Shown here piece by piece: positions 6,288 to 8,898 of a stretch of 8,898 nucleotides of DNA (its first letter is position 1; every line of letters begins with the position of its first letter). The stretch covers positions 1 through 8,898 of the forward strand of contig JAJXXB010000252.1 of NCBI GenBank assembly GCA_021781315.1. The letters are read 5' to 3'. The position numbers and the translations under genes were made by a program. This DNA is from Actinomycetes bacterium. Lineage in GTDB: Bacteria; Actinomycetota; Acidimicrobiia; Acidimicrobiales; RAAP-2. Below the pieces are notes generated by a model. It searched no databases. It had not been told where the DNA came from and saw only the letters and a list, made by a program, of their open reading frames with translations.

Positions 6288-6297
6288 GAGTAGTTCG

Positions 6298-6939
6298 TCA
6301 CGCGGTCACGGCGCTGATGATGATCAGCACGCCTAGGGTCACCATCACGCAGCCGCCGATGGTGCGCAGCACCACGAGGCGCGTCGGCGAACCCGAGAGC
6401 CACTCGCGCGCGGTACCCGCGATGAATCCCCACGTCCCATCACTGAAGAAAGCCATGATCGAAAAGATCACCCCGAAGACGAGCAGCTGGACGGTGACGT
6501 TGCCCTTGGTGCGATCGACGAAGTGGGGAAAGACGGCGGCGAAGAAGACGAGGGACTTCGGATTCAAGACGCCCACCGTGAAGCCCTGTCGCACGATCTG
6601 CAGGGCCTGGGGCCGGCTCGCCTCGCGCTGGGTCATGGCCTGGGCGTGCTCGTGACGGTGCTTGAGCGCGTGATAGCCCAACCAGAGCAGGTAACCGCCA
6701 CCCGCGAGTTGCAGAGTGATCGAAAAGGCCAGAGAGCGCGAGATCAGAGGACCCAACCCCAGGGCGACGACCACCGAGAGGATCAGCGTGCCGATCGAGT
6801 TGCCGAGCACCGTGAGCACGGCGACACTGCGCCCCCACGCCACCCCGCGCGCCAGCGTGAACAAGACGCTCGGACCGGGCACCATAATGATGACGATCGA
6901 GGCGACGAAGAAGGCCGTCAGCTGATCGGCGCTGATCAC
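6298..6939 (-). CDS. LysE/RhtB-family small-molecule exporter
   Basis: Inner-membrane protein of the LysE/RhtB superfamily, which exports amino acids or related small metabolites; the substrate cannot be told from sequence. The product is 213 residues, normal for the family, with about six hydrophobic segments. Seen: PGPSVLFTLARGVAWGR (21-37), the conserved first-helix motif, a following glycine-spaced segment (LGNSIG, 45-50), YLLWLGYHAL (83-92), a hydrophilic loop rich in His, Gln and Arg (93-118), and VGVLNPKSLVFFAAVFPHF (122-140), the family's NPK motif. The GTG start at 6939 overlaps the stop of the YczE-family gene by four bases (GTGA), and the conserved first helix begins a few residues in. 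The frame continues upstream but only as antisense-like sequence within the YczE gene. Its stop lies 10 bases before the ABC gene. The overlap indicates co-translation with the YczE-family gene, so the two membrane proteins may be needed together. Confidence 0.9.
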   Translation of the reverse strand: MISADQLTAFFVASIVIIMVPGPSVLFTLARGVAWGRSVAVLTVLGNSIGTLILSVVVALGLGPLISRSLAFSITLQLAGGGYLLWLGYHALKHRHEHAQAMTQREASRPQALQIVRQGFTVGVLNPKSLVFFAAVFPHFVDRTKGNVTVQLLVFGVIFSIMAFFSDGTWGFIAGTAREWLSGSPTRLVVLRTIGGCVMVTLGVLIIISAVTA

Positions 6940-7583
6940 GTGGTCCTCGCGAGCATCCACTCGAGACCGCGCAGGCTCGTGCCGATCGAAAAACCGATCG
7001 TCGCGGCGAAGAGCGCGGTGGCCACTCCCACCGTCCCGCCGAGCAGCCAACCCACGATGAGGACGGACAGCTCCAGCGTCAGGCGCACGTAGACGACGCT
7101 CACGCCCAGGTGGCGGTGCAGACTGGTCATCAGCCCGTCGCGCGGGCCCGGCCCCAGACCCGTTGTCAGGTACAGGGCGCTGCCGACTCCGATCGCGCCC
7201 ACCGCCGCCACCACGTAGGCGAAGCGCACCGCCAACGGCGACGGCGACGGCGCGAGGGCAACGGTGAGGTCGAGCACGTAGGCGATCACCACGAGGTTGG
7301 ACAGGGTGCCAAATCCGGGCCGCTCGCGCAGGGGGAACCAGGCGAGCAGCACGACCGCACTGATCCCGGCCGTCGCCCAGCCGAGGGAGACGTGCAGGTG
7401 CGCCGCGACTCCCTGGGCGAACACGGTCCAGGGCGTCGCGCCCAGGCGCGAGCGTACGAGCAGTCCCTCACCGATGCCAAAGAGGACGAGTCCCACGTAG
7501 AGCGGAGCGAGCATCCTCGGACGCACGCCCCACGTTGAGGCCGCGCGCCAGGGCGTCGAGGGGATGCGATGGCTCAGCTTCAT
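6936..7583 (-). CDS. YczE/YitT-like integral membrane protein
   Basis: Membrane protein of the YczE (YyaS/YitT-like) family, biochemical role unknown. Bacillus YczE is linked genetically to lipopeptide production, but no mechanism can be transferred here. The product is 215 residues with about five hydrophobic segments. Seen: YVGLVLFGIGEGLLVRS (29-45) followed by LGATPW (47-52), GFGTLSN (91-97) before a helix containing Asp105, and GLGPGPRDGLMTSL (142-155), all characteristic of the family. The first roughly 24 residues are basic and polar and have no clear family counterpart, so the true start could be the Met at residue 24. A GTG at 7586 just upstream is also possible. It starts 34 bases after the MFS gene and overlaps the LysE-type gene by four bases, so it belongs to the exporter block. 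A short proline-serine run (APSPSPLAV, about 111-119) arises from a repeated GGCGAC-type sequence and probably forms an outside loop. Confidence 0.85.
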   Translation of the reverse strand: MKLSHRIPSTPWRAASTWGVRPRMLAPLYVGLVLFGIGEGLLVRSRLGATPWTVFAQGVAAHLHVSLGWATAGISAVVLLAWFPLRERPGFGTLSNLVVIAYVLDLTVALAPSPSPLAVRFAYVVAAVGAIGVGSALYLTTGLGPGPRDGLMTSLHRHLGVSVVYVRLTLELSVLIVGWLLGGTVGVATALFAATIGFSIGTSLRGLEWMLARTT

Positions 7584-7617
7584 CACCCGTCACGCTACCG
7601 GGCGACGTGCACGCCCC

Positions 7618-8898
7618 TCACGCGTACTCGGCGACGGGCACGGGCGTGGGCGCGACCAGCGCCGCCGCCACCGCGGCCGCCACCAGCAGCAATGACGAGA
7701 TGCCAAGAGCGAGGTCGAGCCCGTGGGCGAAGGCGCCGTAGGCGGCCTTGACGACCTGGTCGATGATGGCCTTGACACCGGCACTCGAGTTGGCCCCGTA
7801 GGCCTGCGCCCGGCTCGAGAGTGTTCCCGTCGTCAGCGCCGTGATGATCTCCGTGCGAAACGACGCGGGCACGCCGATGGCGATCAGGCGTTGCATCAGG
7901 GCGACCGTGAGCTGTCCGTTCACGATCGAACCGAGAATCGCCACCCCCGTCACCGCGCCGAGCTCGCGCGCCGTGTTGACCATCGACGCCGCCACCCCCG
8001 ACTCACTCTCGGGCAGCGCGCGCAGTCCCCCCGCGGTGACCGCGACCGCGAGCACGCCGAATCCCACGCCGGCGAATCCCATCGCCCCGCCTAACTCGGT
8101 CACGCCCACGTGGGGACTGACCACCTGGTCGGTGAGCCAGACTCCCGAGGCCGCCACCACACAGCCCAACACCATGGGCAGTCGCGTGCCCACCCGGCCG
8201 ACCCAGCGACCCGCCACCAGCGAGGCGATGACCATGCCCGCGAGGAGGGGTAAGAAGTCGAGCGCCAGCGTGTAGGCCGAGGCGTTGACGATCACCTCGA
8301 GGTAGAGCGCGACGAAGAAGAAGATGGAGAAGATGGAGAAGTAACTGACGTAGGCGACGAAGAGCGTCGCCACGAAGTGACGCTTGCGCAAGTGGGCGAA
8401 ATTGATCATCGGCGCGCGACGAGAGCGTTCGATGACAATGAAGGCGGCTCCCGCCAAGACCGCCACGACGTAGAGGTCAATGACCACGCTGGATCGATAC
8501 CCGTGGGTCTCGCCGGCGATCGTGGCGTAGGTCGCCGCGGCGAGCGAGAGCGATCCGCTGACGAACCCGCCGAGGTCCACCGCCGAGCGCTCCGGATTGA
8601 CGCTCTCGGGCAAGAGGAGCAGCGCGGCGACGAAGGCGACAGCAGCGAAGGCCAGGTTGAACCAGAAGACCGCGCGCCAGGACCACACGCCCACGAGCAC
8701 GCCGCCGAGCACCGGACCCAGGGCCAGGGCCAGGCCCGAGACCGCGGCCCACGCCCCGAGGGCGCGCGCCCGGGGACCCTCCTCGTGGTAGAGGTGACGG
8801 ATCATCGAGAGAGTCCCCGGTTCGGAGCTGGCCGCCCCGACGCCCATGATCGCCCGTCCGACGACGAGGACCGTCGACGTGGTCGCCAGCGCGCTGAC
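7618..8898 (-). CDS. MFS exporter, DHA2 (EmrB/QacA-like) family, 5' end cut off
   Basis: Proton-coupled major facilitator exporter of the 14-helix DHA2 group, usually moving drugs or hydrophobic compounds out of the cell; the substrate is not predictable. The last 426 residues are visible, and about 80-110 N-terminal residues (first two or three helices) lie off the right edge. Numbering from the edge: GRAIMGVGAASSEPGTLSMI (14-33) is the conserved helix 4 region. GLALALGPVLGG (55-66) is the antiporter motif C with its GPxxGG, and WSWRAVFWFN (72-81) follows as in the family. A central pair of extra helices and two further helix bundles come next, ending in PTPVPVAEYA before TGA at 7618. A long polar segment rich in Ala, Ser and Gly before the last helix is normal for DHA2 proteins. 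It is the first visible gene of the exporter block; the promoter and any adjacent TetR or MarR regulator would be outside. No lesion seen. Confidence 0.92.
   Translation of the reverse strand, partial: VSALATTSTVLVVGRAIMGVGAASSEPGTLSMIRHLYHEEGPRARALGAWAAVSGLALALGPVLGGVLVGVWSWRAVFWFNLAFAAVAFVAALLLLPESVNPERSAVDLGGFVSGSLSLAAATYATIAGETHGYRSSVVIDLYVVAVLAGAAFIVIERSRRAPMINFAHLRKRHFVATLFVAYVSYFSIFSIFFFVALYLEVIVNASAYTLALDFLPLLAGMVIASLVAGRWVGRVGTRLPMVLGCVVAASGVWLTDQVVSPHVGVTELGGAMGFAGVGFGVLAVAVTAGGLRALPESESGVAASMVNTARELGAVTGVAILGSIVNGQLTVALMQRLIAIGVPASFRTEIITALTTGTLSSRAQAYGANSSAGVKAIIDQVVKAAYGAFAHGLDLALGISSLLLVAAAVAAALVAPTPVPVAEYA
8321..8338 (-). repeat. Tandem 9-base repeat inside the MFS gene
   Basis: The plus strand reads AAGATGGAG twice head to tail here, followed by another AAG. 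On the minus strand this gives the in-frame hydrophobic run FSIFSIFFF in a membrane helix. Being a multiple of three, gain or loss of a unit would lengthen or shorten the helix by three residues without shifting frame. It may be only a compositional coincidence in a Phe/Ile/Ser-rich helix. Confidence 0.35.

Noticed and set aside
5544..6293. Plus-strand open frame rich in Asp, His, Arg and Gln opposite the ABC membrane domain
   Set aside because: Its charged composition is what the complement of hydrophobic helix codons gives; no domain seen.

Overview
The window is G+C-rich DNA, roughly two-thirds G+C by eye, packed with genes. It looks chromosomal and actinobacterial. A mycothiol ligase (mshC), an F420H2:NADP+ oxidoreductase (npdG) and an enoyl-ACP reductase with an InhA-like active site together point to Actinomycetota. 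A deep-branching, Acidimicrobiia-like lineage is my guess, but the sequence does not settle the class. I see no mobile element, CRISPR array, rRNA or tRNA, and no gene-free stretch longer than about 45 bases.

Left block, minus strand, bases 1-3051: npdG, mshC and thrS are read in that order. npdG and mshC share one base (TGATG), and mshC and thrS are 16 bases apart, so they look like one operon. It joins deazaflavin/NADP redox exchange, the cysteine-ligation step of mycothiol synthesis, and threonyl-tRNA synthetase. thrS runs off the left edge. fabI (plus strand, 3094-3873) diverges from npdG across only 42 bases. That gap holds two overlapping candidate -10 boxes, and fabI looks leaderless.

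Right block, minus strand, bases 3908-8898: a DHA2-type MFS exporter (5' end off the right edge), a YczE-family membrane protein, a LysE/RhtB-type exporter, an ABCB-like exporter and a GNAT acetyltransferase are tightly spaced and read in that order. This looks like an export cassette of four membrane proteins plus one acetyltransferase. Its promoter is outside the window. It converges on fabI at a GC-rich hairpin (3876-3902).

The most unusual observation is at the downstream end of this cassette. The ABC gene seems to have lost one G from a G run (4450-4455), which replaces its normal C-terminus. The GNAT gene has an in-frame TAG (3992-3994) where a Tyr codon is expected, and the rest of the GNAT fold is still readable down to 3908. 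The two single-base lesions lie about 460 bases apart and are either real decay or sequence errors. I do not see a convincing wholly new system; the remaining genes belong to recognisable families.
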